From: CAVZXS01 sp963779325
Lineage (GTDB): Bacteria > Bacteroidota > Bacteroidia > Chitinophagales > Chitinophagaceae
Assembly (NCBI GenBank): GCA_963779325.1
Contig: CAVZXS010000037.1
Coordinates: 610,084-674,083, forward strand
Length of the DNA: 64,000 nt
Direction: 5' to 3'
The stretch's first letter is position 1. Every line of letters starts with the position of its first letter. A program made the position numbers and the translations under genes. Below the pieces are notes generated by a model, which saw nothing but the letters and a program-made list of their open reading frames with translations, did not search any database and was not told the DNA's origin. Below are positions 36,449 to 45,279 of the stretch, one piece after another.

Positions 36449-38042
36449 TTTGTTACAGGCCGAAATGGTAAAAGAAAAAATTCTTGCCGTACTGCCTGCT
36501 GCTGCAATAGAAATTATCGGTCGCAGCAGCCGGGGCGACAGAGAATTCTCAGTACCGCTGTCTTCATTGGACGGTACCGATTTTTTTACAGAAGAAATTT
36601 TTGAAGCGCTTCAAAATAATGAAGCCGATATCGCCGTGCATTCGTTAAAAGATATGAGTACTCAGCATTTTTTCAGTCATACAGCTTTTGTAATAGTAGA
36701 CAGAGACGATACAAGAGATGTTGCCATTTTCAATTCGACTATTGAAGAAAAAATAAAGGCAGGCGAAACGATTATTATCGGCACCTGCTCACCGAGAAGA
36801 GAAGAAATGGCCATCGGTTTTTTAAAAAAAGCTTTACCTCAATTAAGCAGTGAAATAAAGATTGAAGTAAAATCTATACGCGGTAACGTTGAAAGCAGGT
36901 TGAAACAATTAGACGAAAAAAGATATGACGGAACGATATTAGCGACAGCGGGATTGAATAGGCTGTTGAAGCGGCCCCACCTAAATCCTCCCCTGAGGGG
37001 AGGACTTGTGAACACTCCGATTGAAGAAAACAATTTATCGAATCAAAAAATCATTCGGCAATTATTATCCGATAAAAAATTAATGCTGTTACCGTTGATA
37101 GAATGTGTGCCTGCCCCTTGCCAGGGTGCAATTGTGGCGGAAGCTGATCCGCATAATTCCGCCGCAGTGGAATTGCTGCAAAAAATCAATAATAATGATT
37201 TATTTGAAGAAGCATACAAAGAAAAAAGTGAAGCCCGGAAATACGGAACGGGATGTTTACAAAAATTTGGTGTTACTACTTTGCATACTTCAAACGGTAA
37301 TATATTATATGCCGCGGGTAAAGACACGAACGGTAAAACATTTCAACGCTGGTACGGACTACCTGAATTGAATATAGATGAGGATAAATTATTTTCTTCT
37401 ACCGATTGTATGAAAGATTTTTTTGAGTATACGTGGAGTGATGAGGAAATAAATATTGAACAACCTGTTATTTTTATCGCTAATTATAAATCCCTGCAAA
37501 AAGGCCCAATAGAATTGTTGCAGTTGAACGGAGCGTCGCAACAGAAGTCACATAGTAGCAATGCTGCCGGTAAACAAAAAATAATTTTTGCATCCGGTAC
37601 ACGCACTTGGTTTGAATTAGCCAAACTTGGTTATTGGGTCACCGGCAGCGCCGATGCATTGGGCGTTGAATCTTTTCTGCCTTCGCTGCAAATGCCGCTA
37701 TTTAATATTCAGTTAAACGATGTGTGTATACTTACACATAAAGAAGCGGCGGAACGTTGGCAACAGAAAGGCTATCATGCAGTAAGTAACTACCAACTGA
37801 TTTCTAAAAACAATGAAGCGGTTGCTGCAGCTGTTGCATCGGCCGATTTTTTATTCTGGAGCAGTTTTTCGCAATACAATTATTATAAACGATATATAAA
37901 ACCCGGCGCTGTGCATTTATGTGCCGGCGGCGAAACAGCTGCATTGCTGAAACAAACCGGTGAAGAACCTGTTATTTTCCCAACTATTAAAGCATTTGAA
38001 CAATGGAGAAAAACTTTTATCCGCTCACGCAGCGTCGCCTGA
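36408..38042 (+). CDS. hemC: Fused porphobilinogen deaminase and uroporphyrinogen-III synthase
   Basis: This 544-residue two-domain protein combines two steps. The N-terminal HemC half (about residues 1-310) begins VRIICRQSRLSLLQAEMV, contains DIAVHSLKDMS, GTCSPRREEMA and PAPCQGAIVAE, and has the dipyrromethane-cofactor Cys in YGTGCLQKFGV near residue 282. The C-terminal HemD half starts around residue 330, with IFASGTRTWFELAKLGYWV and DFLFWSSFSQYNYYKRY late in the sequence. It polymerises porphobilinogen and cyclises it to uroporphyrinogen III. The TTG start overlaps hemA by 41 bases, and the 3' end overlaps hemB by 40 bases. A GC-rich dispersed repeat is read in frame in the HemC half. Confidence 0.88.
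   Translation: MNKVRIICRQSRLSLLQAEMVKEKILAVLPAAAIEIIGRSSRGDREFSVPLSSLDGTDFFTEEIFEALQNNEADIAVHSLKDMSTQHFFSHTAFVIVDRDDTRDVAIFNSTIEEKIKAGETIIIGTCSPRREEMAIGFLKKALPQLSSEIKIEVKSIRGNVESRLKQLDEKRYDGTILATAGLNRLLKRPHLNPPLRGGLVNTPIEENNLSNQKIIRQLLSDKKLMLLPLIECVPAPCQGAIVAEADPHNSAAVELLQKINNNDLFEEAYKEKSEARKYGTGCLQKFGVTTLHTSNGNILYAAGKDTNGKTFQRWYGLPELNIDEDKLFSSTDCMKDFFEYTWSDEEINIEQPVIFIANYKSLQKGPIELLQLNGASQQKSHSSNAAGKQKIIFASGTRTWFELAKLGYWVTGSADALGVESFLPSLQMPLFNIQLNDVCILTHKEAAERWQQKGYHAVSNYQLISKNNEAVAAAVASADFLFWSSFSQYNYYKRYIKPGAVHLCAGGETAALLKQTGEEPVIFPTIKAFEQWRKTFIRSRSVA
36973..37010. repeat. GC-rich dispersed repeat inside hemCD
   Basis: CCTCCCCTGAGGGGAGG is a perfect palindrome flanked by GGCCCCACCTAAAT and ACTTGTG. 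It is translated as RPHLNPPLRGGLVNT, an insertion in the HemC domain between conserved blocks. It is the third such element in the window. Confidence 0.65.
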
Positions 38043-38998
38043 GAACGGACACACATATAAGAGAACTGACTGCATCGGTAAAGCTGTCGCATAAAAGTTT
38101 TATACAACCGCTTTTTGCAGAAGAAGGTATTACAAAACCAAGAACTGTAAACGGGTTAACAAATGTACAGGTAGAAACTTCCGAAACTATTTTATCGGCA
38201 ATTGAAGAAAGTTTACAAGCTGGCGTAACAAAGTTTTTATTGTTTCCGGTACCTGCAAAAAAAACAGAAAAGGATTTTGATTTTTCTTTCGCGGCGAATC
38301 TTATTTTAAAAATTAATTCTGCCTTTGGTACTGACATTTGGCTGGCTGTAGATGTTTGTCTTTGCAGTTATACTACGCACGGGCATTGCGGAATTTTAAA
38401 TGAGGATCACAGTCGCTTATTGAATAATAAAACAGTAGATACATTAAGTCATTATGCCGCGCTGCTTGCCAATGCAGGCGCCGATTGTATAGCACCAAGC
38501 GATATGATGGACGGACGTATCGGTGCTATTCGTACAAAATTGGATGCTTTAAATTTTGACGGGGTAAGTATTATGAGTTACGCTGCTAAATTCAGCTCAC
38601 AATTTTACGGACCGTTTCGCGATGCATGTCACTCCGCGCCCAATACACACGGAATAAAAAACAGGAAGAGTTATCAAATTTCTCCGTTTAATATAAATGA
38701 TGCGTTGGCAAGCTGTCTGCGTGATGAAAAAGAAGGGGCCGATATATTAATGGTAAAACCGGCAGCATTGTATACCGATGTGATTGCAAAGTTGAAGCAG
38801 CAAACATTGAAACCTGTAGCAGCTTATCATGTAAGCGGTGAGTATGCGGCTATTGAAGCATTGGCAGAAAAAGGATTATTAAACAGGGCAGCGGCACATA
38901 TAGAAATATGGGCGGCTATAGCGAGAAGCGGAGCTGATATTATTATTTCTTATGCGGCGAAAAACGCAAAGGAGTGGATAGAACAAGCCGACATTTAA
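38003..38998 (+). CDS. hemB: Delta-aminolevulinic acid dehydratase
   Basis: This 331-residue porphobilinogen synthase joins two 5-aminolevulinate molecules. The start NFYPLTQRRLRTDTHIREL is typical. VDVCLCSYTTHGHCGIL holds the Cys/His metal-site residues. APSDMMDGRIGAIRTKLD leads to the first active-site Lys region, and GADILMVKPAALYTDVI carries the Schiff-base Lys. It overlaps the end of hemCD by 40 bases, so the two are translationally coupled. It supplies HemC in the siroheme branch that serves CysI, and may also serve heme. Confidence 0.95.
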   Translation: MEKNFYPLTQRRLRTDTHIRELTASVKLSHKSFIQPLFAEEGITKPRTVNGLTNVQVETSETILSAIEESLQAGVTKFLLFPVPAKKTEKDFDFSFAANLILKINSAFGTDIWLAVDVCLCSYTTHGHCGILNEDHSRLLNNKTVDTLSHYAALLANAGADCIAPSDMMDGRIGAIRTKLDALNFDGVSIMSYAAKFSSQFYGPFRDACHSAPNTHGIKNRKSYQISPFNINDALASCLRDEKEGADILMVKPAALYTDVIAKLKQQTLKPVAAYHVSGEYAAIEALAEKGLLNRAAAHIEIWAAIARSGADIIISYAAKNAKEWIEQADI

Positions 38999-39117
38999 TA
39001 ACTGTAAAATTAATAACACTAAAAACTTTACCCCGATCAATCATTTTTATAAGGGAAATGAAAAATTAACGATCAATTACTCTTAAATTGTTCTCACTTC
39101 CACTAAAAAAGATTGGC

Positions 39118-39819
39118 TTGAAAAAAATAATAATTATAACAATAACATTGATTACCGGCATTATGTTAAAAGCGCAAACTATAAACAACACAATAATATG
39201 GACTTCGGTGCAGTTGCCGGTTCAATTATCAGCTAAATGGCAGGTTATCAATGATGCGAGTTACCGTACACTCGGCTTTTCCGCTTCCTCTTTCCAGTAC
39301 ACTTTCCGAACCGGAGTACGTTATTTTGTAAATAAAAAATTTACAGTAGCTGCCGGCGCAGCTTCTTTTAATACACGTACTTCTTTTCAAAAAGAAAATC
39401 ATGAATTTGGAAAAGAGTTCCGTTTGTGGCAGGAAGCAGCATACGAAATTCAGCTATCAAAAAAAACAGTGTTGCAAAACAGGTTTCGCACCGAAGAGCG
39501 TTTTTTTTCTCACACTACAGCACGTCCCGCATTCAATGCACTTCGGGTAAGGTATCGCCCGGCTGTTGTTAAGAGCATTAGTGAAAATTGGAAAATTGTG
39601 CTGGCCAATGAGTACATGCACCAATTGGCGAATAATAAATTCCTGTTTCAGCAAAACAGGTTAAACGTAGCAGGCATATATGTAATTAATCCAACGGCGC
39701 AGATACAAGCCGGATATATATGGTCCAAGTTAACCGGGGCGAATCAGCATTTTATAACTTTTACTTTTCAAAAAACAATTTTGGCAAATGGAAACAACAC
39801 GGGTAACAATAAAAAATAA
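39118..39819 (+). CDS. DUF2490 outer-membrane protein
   Basis: This protein has an N-terminal signal (KKIIIITITLITGIMLKAQ) followed by the DUF2490 pattern: TIIWTSVQLPVQLSAKWQVI, LQNRFRTEERFF and NAGYIW-like terminal strands (QAGYIWSKLTGANQHFITFT). It is predicted to be a small outer-membrane beta barrel. I placed the start at the TTG at 39118, directly before the signal peptide. An earlier TTG at 39088 would add ten residues. It sits between hemB and the precorrin-2 dehydrogenase/transporter fusion gene, overlapping the latter by 32 bases, which ties it to the operon. Its role in sulfur uptake is only a guess. Confidence 0.75.
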   Translation: MKKIIIITITLITGIMLKAQTINNTIIWTSVQLPVQLSAKWQVINDASYRTLGFSASSFQYTFRTGVRYFVNKKFTVAAGAASFNTRTSFQKENHEFGKEFRLWQEAAYEIQLSKKTVLQNRFRTEERFFSHTTARPAFNALRVRYRPAVVKSISENWKIVLANEYMHQLANNKFLFQQNRLNVAGIYVINPTAQIQAGYIWSKLTGANQHFITFTFQKTILANGNNTGNNKK

Positions 39820-41272
39820 TCTTTACCCCGTTTTTTTGAAACTGGATGAGCTGCATACCTTGGTAGCAGGCGGCGGCAATGTGGGTTTGGAAAAAGTGAC
39901 GGCTTTACTATTTTCGGCGCCGGATGCCAACGTAACTATTGTAGCGCCGCTGATAAAAGATGAATTGAAAGAAGCCATCAGCAAACACAGTTCATATAAA
40001 ATTATACAACGTGAATTTGAAGAAGCGGATTTGCACGGAAAAGATATTGTAATACTGGCCACCGATAATAAAGAATTGCATGCCTATATTAAGAAATTAG
40101 CTGAAGAAAAAAGCATATTGTGCAATGTGGCCGATACCCCCGATCTCTGCGATTTTTATTTAGGCAGCGTAGTAAAAAAGGGTAACTTAAAAATTGCCAT
40201 CAGCACCAATGGTAAATCGCCTACCATCGCCAAGCGATTAAAGGAAACCTTTAACGAAGTATTGCCCGATGAAATGGAAGAAGTACTGGACAATATGCAA
40301 AAGATTCGAAAAAAACTAAACGGCGATTTTGAATACAAAGTAAAAAAATTAAACAGCATCACCAGGGTGCTGGTAGAAAAAGATACAGCGGAAAGAGAAA
40401 GGAAATGGAAGAAGATCGCAACGTATTCTCTCCTTGCATTTGCGTTAATGCTGATCGGTCATTTTATTTTTTCTTATTTGCCTTTCAGGCAAATGGCTGA
40501 TGATACCTTGGCATGGTATAAAACATTAGATAAAAATTTTCATTGGTTGGTACTGGCAGGTTTTATGGCACAGTTGGTTGACGGCGCCTTGGGCATGGGC
40601 TACGGTGTTACTAGTGCTACTATATTATTATCAGCGGGTGTAAGCCCCGCATCTATCAGCGGCAGCGTACATACCGCCGAAATATTCGCCAGCGCCTCAT
40701 CGGGATACAGTCACTATAAATTTGGCAATGTAAATAAAAAATTATTTAAAGCATTGGTAATACCCGGGGTTATCGGCGCTATACTCGGCGCTATTTTATT
40801 GACGCAATTGGGCAATGTAAATGCCGGTTGGTTAAGAGCACTTTTAGCTACGTACACTTTATTTCTCGGTATAAAATTTTTAATCAATGCTTTCAGAATT
40901 CAGCAGGCGCAAAAAAAATTCAAGCATCATGGTTGGTTGGCCGGCGCCGGTGGTTTTTTAGATTCGTTTGGCGGCGGAGGTTGGGGTCCGCTGGTTACTA
41001 CTACATTAATCAACCGCGGGCGGAGTCCCAAATATGTAATCGGTTCCGTGAGTCTTACCGAATTTTTTGTAACACTTGCCAGCGCCTTTACATTTTTTAC
41101 ATTGTTGGGTGTAAGCCATTGGCAGGTAATAGTAGCGTTGATATTGGGAGGTCTTTTCGCCGCACCTATTGCAGCTAAGCTTGCAGGAAAAATGCCTAAG
41201 AAAACAGCATATATTTTATTGGGCATACTGGTAATTATTTGGAGCATCAGGATATTGGTAAAAGCATTCTGA
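39788..41272 (+). CDS. Precorrin-2 dehydrogenase fused to TauE/SafE-type (TSUP) transporter
   Basis: This is a 494-residue fusion. Residues 1 to about 210 are the CysG/Met8-type siroheme synthase N-terminal module: NNLYPVFLKLDELHTLVAGG with NVGLEKVTALL (NAD site), FYLGSVVKKGNLKIAISTNG and KSPTIAKRLKETF (dimerisation/ferrochelatase part). A linker helix follows, then about eight membrane helices with the TSUP signatures LVDGALGMGYGVTSATILLS and GAGGFLDSFGGGGWGPLVTT. The soluble part would oxidise precorrin-2 and insert iron to make siroheme. TSUP proteins move sulfite, sulfate or organosulfonates across the inner membrane. Joining the two tethers siroheme synthesis to a sulfur-compound channel. 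The frame is continuous with no stop between domains. Confidence 0.88.
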   Translation: METTRVTIKNNLYPVFLKLDELHTLVAGGGNVGLEKVTALLFSAPDANVTIVAPLIKDELKEAISKHSSYKIIQREFEEADLHGKDIVILATDNKELHAYIKKLAEEKSILCNVADTPDLCDFYLGSVVKKGNLKIAISTNGKSPTIAKRLKETFNEVLPDEMEEVLDNMQKIRKKLNGDFEYKVKKLNSITRVLVEKDTAERERKWKKIATYSLLAFALMLIGHFIFSYLPFRQMADDTLAWYKTLDKNFHWLVLAGFMAQLVDGALGMGYGVTSATILLSAGVSPASISGSVHTAEIFASASSGYSHYKFGNVNKKLFKALVIPGVIGAILGAILLTQLGNVNAGWLRALLATYTLFLGIKFLINAFRIQQAQKKFKHHGWLAGAGGFLDSFGGGGWGPLVTTTLINRGRSPKYVIGSVSLTEFFVTLASAFTFFTLLGVSHWQVIVALILGGLFAAPIAAKLAGKMPKKTAYILLGILVIIWSIRILVKAF

Positions 41273-41523
41273 TAGTGCTGTTAACAGAATTATTGTTTAG
41301 TCTGTAATTTTTTATGAAGCCGGCTGCAATGCTACTATGAAGCCGGTTGCGTTGTCGTAAACCCCGAGCAGGGTTTTGTGAATTGATTCGGGGCACTCTT
41401 CGGCGTTTTATCCGCTATTGAGCATATTCGAAAATAATGAACTGCATACAAGTCCCTTTAATAACTGATAATGAGGTTGTATCTTCGCAGTTCACAATAT
41501 TTATTTGAAGCAAGAAAAAAATT

Positions 41524-42696
41524 ATGTCGCATAAACCCGAAACAAAGGCCATACGATTACAAACCGATCGCACAGCAGAAAAAGAACACAGCACTCCCCT
41601 GTTTTTAACAAGCAGTTTTGTCTATGATTCAGCTGAGGAAATGGCTGCAGCTTTCGCCGATGATACGTTAGATGTAAATATTTATTCAAGATTCAGCAAC
41701 CCGACCGTTGATGAATTTATTGACAAAATTTGTGCATTGGAAAATGCAGAAGACGGTATTGCCGCCGGAACGGGCATGGCCGCGGTATTCGCTACTTTCA
41801 TGACATTCTTAAGTAAAGGCGATCATATTATTTCCGCTTCGGCGGTATTTGGCAGTACACATACTATTCTTACTAAATATTTACCCAAGTGGGGCATTGA
41901 GTATTCTTATTTTAATATGAGCAAGCCGGAGACGATTGCTTCATTGATAAAACCCAATACCAAACTATTGTATGTAGAAACGCCGAGCAACCCCGGTTTG
42001 GATATTGTAGATATAGAAGCCATCGCAGCGCTTTGCAAAAAGAATAATATTTTGTTTGTTGTAGATAATTGTTTCGCTACACCCGCCGTACAGCAACCTA
42101 TAAATTTCGGCGCTGATTTGGTTTTACATTCGGCTACCAAATTTATTGACGGACAGGGAAGAGTATTGGGTGGCGTAGTAGTTGGTAATAAAGAATTGGT
42201 TAATCAATTGTATTTGTTTGTACGTAATACCGGGCCGTCCATGAGTCCGTTTAATGCATGGGTATTAACTAAAAGTTTAGAAACGCTTTTTATACGCATG
42301 GATAAACATGCGGATAATGCAATGAAACTGGCGACGGCCTTACAAAATCATCCAAAATTGAGTTGGGTAAAATATCCTTTTCTTCCGTCGCACCCGCAAT
42401 ACGCTATTGCAAAAAAACAAATGAGCAACGGCGGCGGTATTGTAACATTTGATTTAAAAGGCGGTATTGAAAGCGGTCGTAAATTTTTAAATGCTTTGCA
42501 AATGATTTCCATGACTAACAACCTTGGCGACAGCCGCAGTATCGCATCGCACCCTGCCAGTACTACACACTCTAAGCTTTCGGAAGAAGAAAGAAGAGAA
42601 GTAGGAATTACACCCGGTTTAATCAGAATATCCGCAGGGCTTGAACATATTGATGATATAACAGCAGATATTTTACAGGCATTGGAGAAGAGTTGA
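41524..42696 (+). CDS. metZ: Trans-sulfuration PLP enzyme (O-succinylhomoserine sulfhydrylase-like)
   Basis: This 390-residue Cys/Met metabolism PLP enzyme is of the shorter MetB/MetZ type. The start is ETKAIRLQTDRTAEKEHSTP, the cofactor loop is YSRFSNPTVDEF then GIAAGTGMAAVFATF, and the PLP Lys is in HSATKFIDGQGRVLGGVVV near residue 209. It could be O-succinylhomoserine sulfhydrylase, cystathionine gamma-synthase or gamma-lyase. The DGQGRVLGG stretch and the context favour the sulfhydrylase (MetZ). It is a second homocysteine-forming candidate besides metY, 251 bases after the TSUP fusion and probably with its own promoter. Confidence 0.85.
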   Translation: MSHKPETKAIRLQTDRTAEKEHSTPLFLTSSFVYDSAEEMAAAFADDTLDVNIYSRFSNPTVDEFIDKICALENAEDGIAAGTGMAAVFATFMTFLSKGDHIISASAVFGSTHTILTKYLPKWGIEYSYFNMSKPETIASLIKPNTKLLYVETPSNPGLDIVDIEAIAALCKKNNILFVVDNCFATPAVQQPINFGADLVLHSATKFIDGQGRVLGGVVVGNKELVNQLYLFVRNTGPSMSPFNAWVLTKSLETLFIRMDKHADNAMKLATALQNHPKLSWVKYPFLPSHPQYAIAKKQMSNGGGIVTFDLKGGIESGRKFLNALQMISMTNNLGDSRSIASHPASTTHSKLSEEERREVGITPGLIRISAGLEHIDDITADILQALEKS

Positions 42697-43056
42697 TGCT
42701 TTGATATTACGTTTGTATTTATTGAACCACAGAGCCACGATGACACGGAGGGTTACGGAAAGTTATCTCTGTGTTACTTTGTGCCTCAGAGCCTCCGTGG
42801 TTCAAAAAAAATGAAGAACTATTTCAAAATCCGTCACTACAAAAATTTTCGTCCAACAAGTTAAGCAGCTAAAGGAATTGATACTTCGATATTGCTCAGT
42901 AGAATTATTGAAGATGAATGGAGCCCCGAATCAGCGCTCAAATCTTACTCGGGGTCTGCGACGACGCCACAGCAGTCTCATAGCATTACCGGCGCCGGTA
43001 AAATAAAAAAACAGCCACTTACTCAATGACTGTTACATTATCTTTTAAAAAATATT
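42697..43056. other. Intergenic region containing a long hairpin repeat
   Basis: These 360 bases lie between metZ and the convergent DUF2167 gene. The left part holds the hairpin described at 42722-42805. The rest shows no coding frame. A weak hairpin (AACAG...CTGTT, 43010-43033) could be the terminator of the minus-strand gene. Confidence 0.4.
42722..42805. repeat. Imperfect 84-bp inverted repeat
   Basis: TTGAACCAC with CACGATGACACGGAGG on the left mirrors GCCTCCGTGGTTCAA on the right, with AGAG/CTCT blocks between. The arms resemble the 'accacagag...ctctgtggtt' palindromes scattered in many bacterial genomes. It may be a mobile hairpin repeat or a terminator for metZ, since a run of A follows. 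Confidence 0.55.
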
Positions 43057-44013
43057 TTATGGCTGAGGTGCTGCGGGTTCATCATTTACAGGCGGAGCCG
43101 GTGTGGGTTCATACACAAATTGTTCTTCTTTCTTTTTCTTAAATAATTTTATAAACCAACCGCCCAAAGCCACAATACCTATCATAATAAATTTCCAGAA
43201 CTTAGCTAAGAAACCAACCTTGGCCAGCACTTTACCCGCTACCAAACCGCCCACCGTCCAGGCAGCCACATCATCCACTTTAGAATCAAAATCTTTGTAC
43301 TGATTTCCTTCACTAAATTGAGCCGCATTCAATACTTTATCTACATCCGCTTTTACTTTATTCAATTGGCTGATAGAAGCTATGGCATTCAGCGTTAAGA
43401 CACCCTTACGACCCAACATAATTATTTTATAGTTCAATGTATTTTCATCAACATCACCCGCTTTCAGCTCCAGCGCCCAATGCATTACTTTTTTTTGTTC
43501 ATCGTAAAAAGGTTTGGCGGCCCAACCCACCATATTCAACGACGATAAGCCGGCAGCAACTCGCTGTTTATTTTCTTCTTCATCATCTTTTTTCATACCC
43601 TTCATCAAATCATCATAATCAATAGTCTTTGCGTCTTTGTCCTTCACAAATCCCATCGGGTTGTAAGAAATAATATAGGCATAAGAGCTGTCAGCAAACG
43701 GGTCGCTGTCTTGGGGAAATAACATTCCCTGCAGGCCTTCCTGCGGCAGGTTGCCCCAAAGTTCTTCTACTACATACGTACTTTGTTCTTTATTCAGGTA
43801 TTTAAACCCCTTAACTATATTCATTGAAGCAATACCTGCGGGTAATAAAACTTTACCCGTTTCGTATTTCAATGCTTTGTTAACAGAATCCATAAGTTTT
43901 GCATACTCTTTTATCTGCTGCTCCAATAGTTTAGCGGAGTCCGTATCATTTTTTGCAAATAAAAAGGAGCATGCCGCGAACAGCATGATAAAGAGAAGTG
44001 ATATTTTTTTCAT
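43057..44013 (-). CDS. DUF2167 membrane-anchored protein
   Basis: This 318-residue protein has a signal peptide (LLFIMLFAACSFLFA), an exported domain of about 240 residues and a C-terminal membrane helix (KFWKFIMIGIVALGGWFIKLF) followed by a Lys-rich and Pro-rich cytosolic tail. LWGNLPQEGLQGMLFPQDSDPF near residue 85 and VGWAAKPFYDEQKKVMHWALEL near 163 are hallmarks of DUF2167. The function is not established; the gene is conserved in several phyla. It is transcribed leftward and divergently from the glycosyltransferase gene at 44153. Confidence 0.82.
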   Translation of the reverse strand: MKKISLLFIMLFAACSFLFAKNDTDSAKLLEQQIKEYAKLMDSVNKALKYETGKVLLPAGIASMNIVKGFKYLNKEQSTYVVEELWGNLPQEGLQGMLFPQDSDPFADSSYAYIISYNPMGFVKDKDAKTIDYDDLMKGMKKDDEEENKQRVAAGLSSLNMVGWAAKPFYDEQKKVMHWALELKAGDVDENTLNYKIIMLGRKGVLTLNAIASISQLNKVKADVDKVLNAAQFSEGNQYKDFDSKVDDVAAWTVGGLVAGKVLAKVGFLAKFWKFIMIGIVALGGWFIKLFKKKKEEQFVYEPTPAPPVNDEPAAPQP

Positions 44014-44125
44014 ATTAGAGTGTTAAGTTGCCACAATAAACCGCTTTTTATTCTAAAAAGGAAATAATTGACTTGAATTAATTTCGGTCACGGCTTATTG
44101 ATTGCAGCCAATATTTTTAAAAATG

Positions 44126-44133
44126 TACCTTTG
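44126..44133 (+). promoter_or_regulatory. -7 promoter element of the GT2 gene
   Basis: TACCTTTG fits TAnnTTTG and is 20 bases before the ATG at 44153. It rules out the in-frame TTG at 44102 as the start. Confidence 0.6.
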
Positions 44134-44152
44134 CACCATTAGCTTTTATACT

Positions 44153-45121
44153 ATGCGAGAATTATCAATCGTGGTTACCGTTTTAAACGAGGAAGAAAAC
44201 ATTAAACCGTTGTTGGAAAATATCCGTCAGTCGCTCTCAGCCATTGATTATGAGGTAGTACTGGTAGACGACGGCAGCTCTGATAAAACCAAACAACAGG
44301 TATTGCAGTATGCCGATGACCGTACCGTATTGGTAGAACTGCGAAAAAACTACGGCCAAAGTAATGCCATGACGGCGGGCATTGACCACAGTAAAGGAAA
44401 ATATATTGCGCTGTTGGATGGCGATTTACAAAACGACCCGTCGGATATACCGGCCATGCTTGAGCTATTGAAAAAAGAAGATTGGGATGTAGTAGCCGGC
44501 AACCGCAAGAACCGGAAGGATGGAATGTTTTTAAGAAAAATTCCGAGCGGTATTGCCAATGCACTGATACGTCGTATGACGGGTGTGTATATAAAAGACT
44601 ATGGCTGTACGCTAAAAATTTTTAAAAGAGAAATTGCCGAAGACCTTGGCTTATACGGGGAGTTGCATCGTTTTATACCGGTGCTTGCTAAATTGCAGGG
44701 CGCCAACATTACACAAGTAGATGTAAAACATCATGCACGTCAATTCGGGAAAAGCAAGTACGGCATCAACCGTACATTTAAAGTAATGAGTGATTTGCTG
44801 TTGATGGTTTTTTTGAGAAAATATTTACAAAAACCAATGCACCTTTTCGGTACGATGGGTTTTGTCAGCCTGGGATTGGGCATCGCCATCAATCTTTATT
44901 TACTTGTATTAAAAATAATGGGACAGGATATTTGGGGCAAGCCCATTTTGATACTGGGACTGATATTTTTATTGGGAGGCATTCAATTAATTACTATTGG
45001 AATACTGGCCGAAATAAATGTGCGTACTTATTTTGAATCGCAAAACAAAAAAACATATGCGGTAAGAAAAGTGTATCACGGTAAGCATGAAGCAGCGCCG
45101 GCTTTGGAAGTAACGATGTAG
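44153..45121 (+). CDS. Family 2 glycosyltransferase, DPM1/GtrB-like
   Basis: This protein of about 322 residues starts MRELSIVVTVLNEEENIKPL. The GT-A catalytic domain has VVLVDDGSSDKTKQQVL and ALLDGDLQNDPSDIP (the D-x-D and D-LQ-P motifs of dolichol/undecaprenyl-phosphate mannosyl- or glucosyl-transferases). Two C-terminal membrane helices follow (LFGTMGFVSLGLGIAINLYL and PILILGLIFLLGGIQLITIG). It probably loads a sugar on undecaprenyl phosphate at the inner membrane for later transfer to a glycan. The promoter at 44126 sets the start. The sugar cannot be specified. Confidence 0.88.
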   Translation: MRELSIVVTVLNEEENIKPLLENIRQSLSAIDYEVVLVDDGSSDKTKQQVLQYADDRTVLVELRKNYGQSNAMTAGIDHSKGKYIALLDGDLQNDPSDIPAMLELLKKEDWDVVAGNRKNRKDGMFLRKIPSGIANALIRRMTGVYIKDYGCTLKIFKREIAEDLGLYGELHRFIPVLAKLQGANITQVDVKHHARQFGKSKYGINRTFKVMSDLLLMVFLRKYLQKPMHLFGTMGFVSLGLGIAINLYLLVLKIMGQDIWGKPILILGLIFLLGGIQLITIGILAEINVRTYFESQNKKTYAVRKVYHGKHEAAPALEVTM

Positions 45122-45279
45122 GTTTTGGAGTAAACCGGCAATGGACAATCGGCAATGAATAAAAAAAATCCAAAATTCAAATCTCAAAACCCAAAAAAAC
45201 AAAACCAAATGCCCAAAATATAAAATCCAAAATCGTAATTTGCCCATTAGAATTACTTCCGACTTCCGACTTCTTCCTC

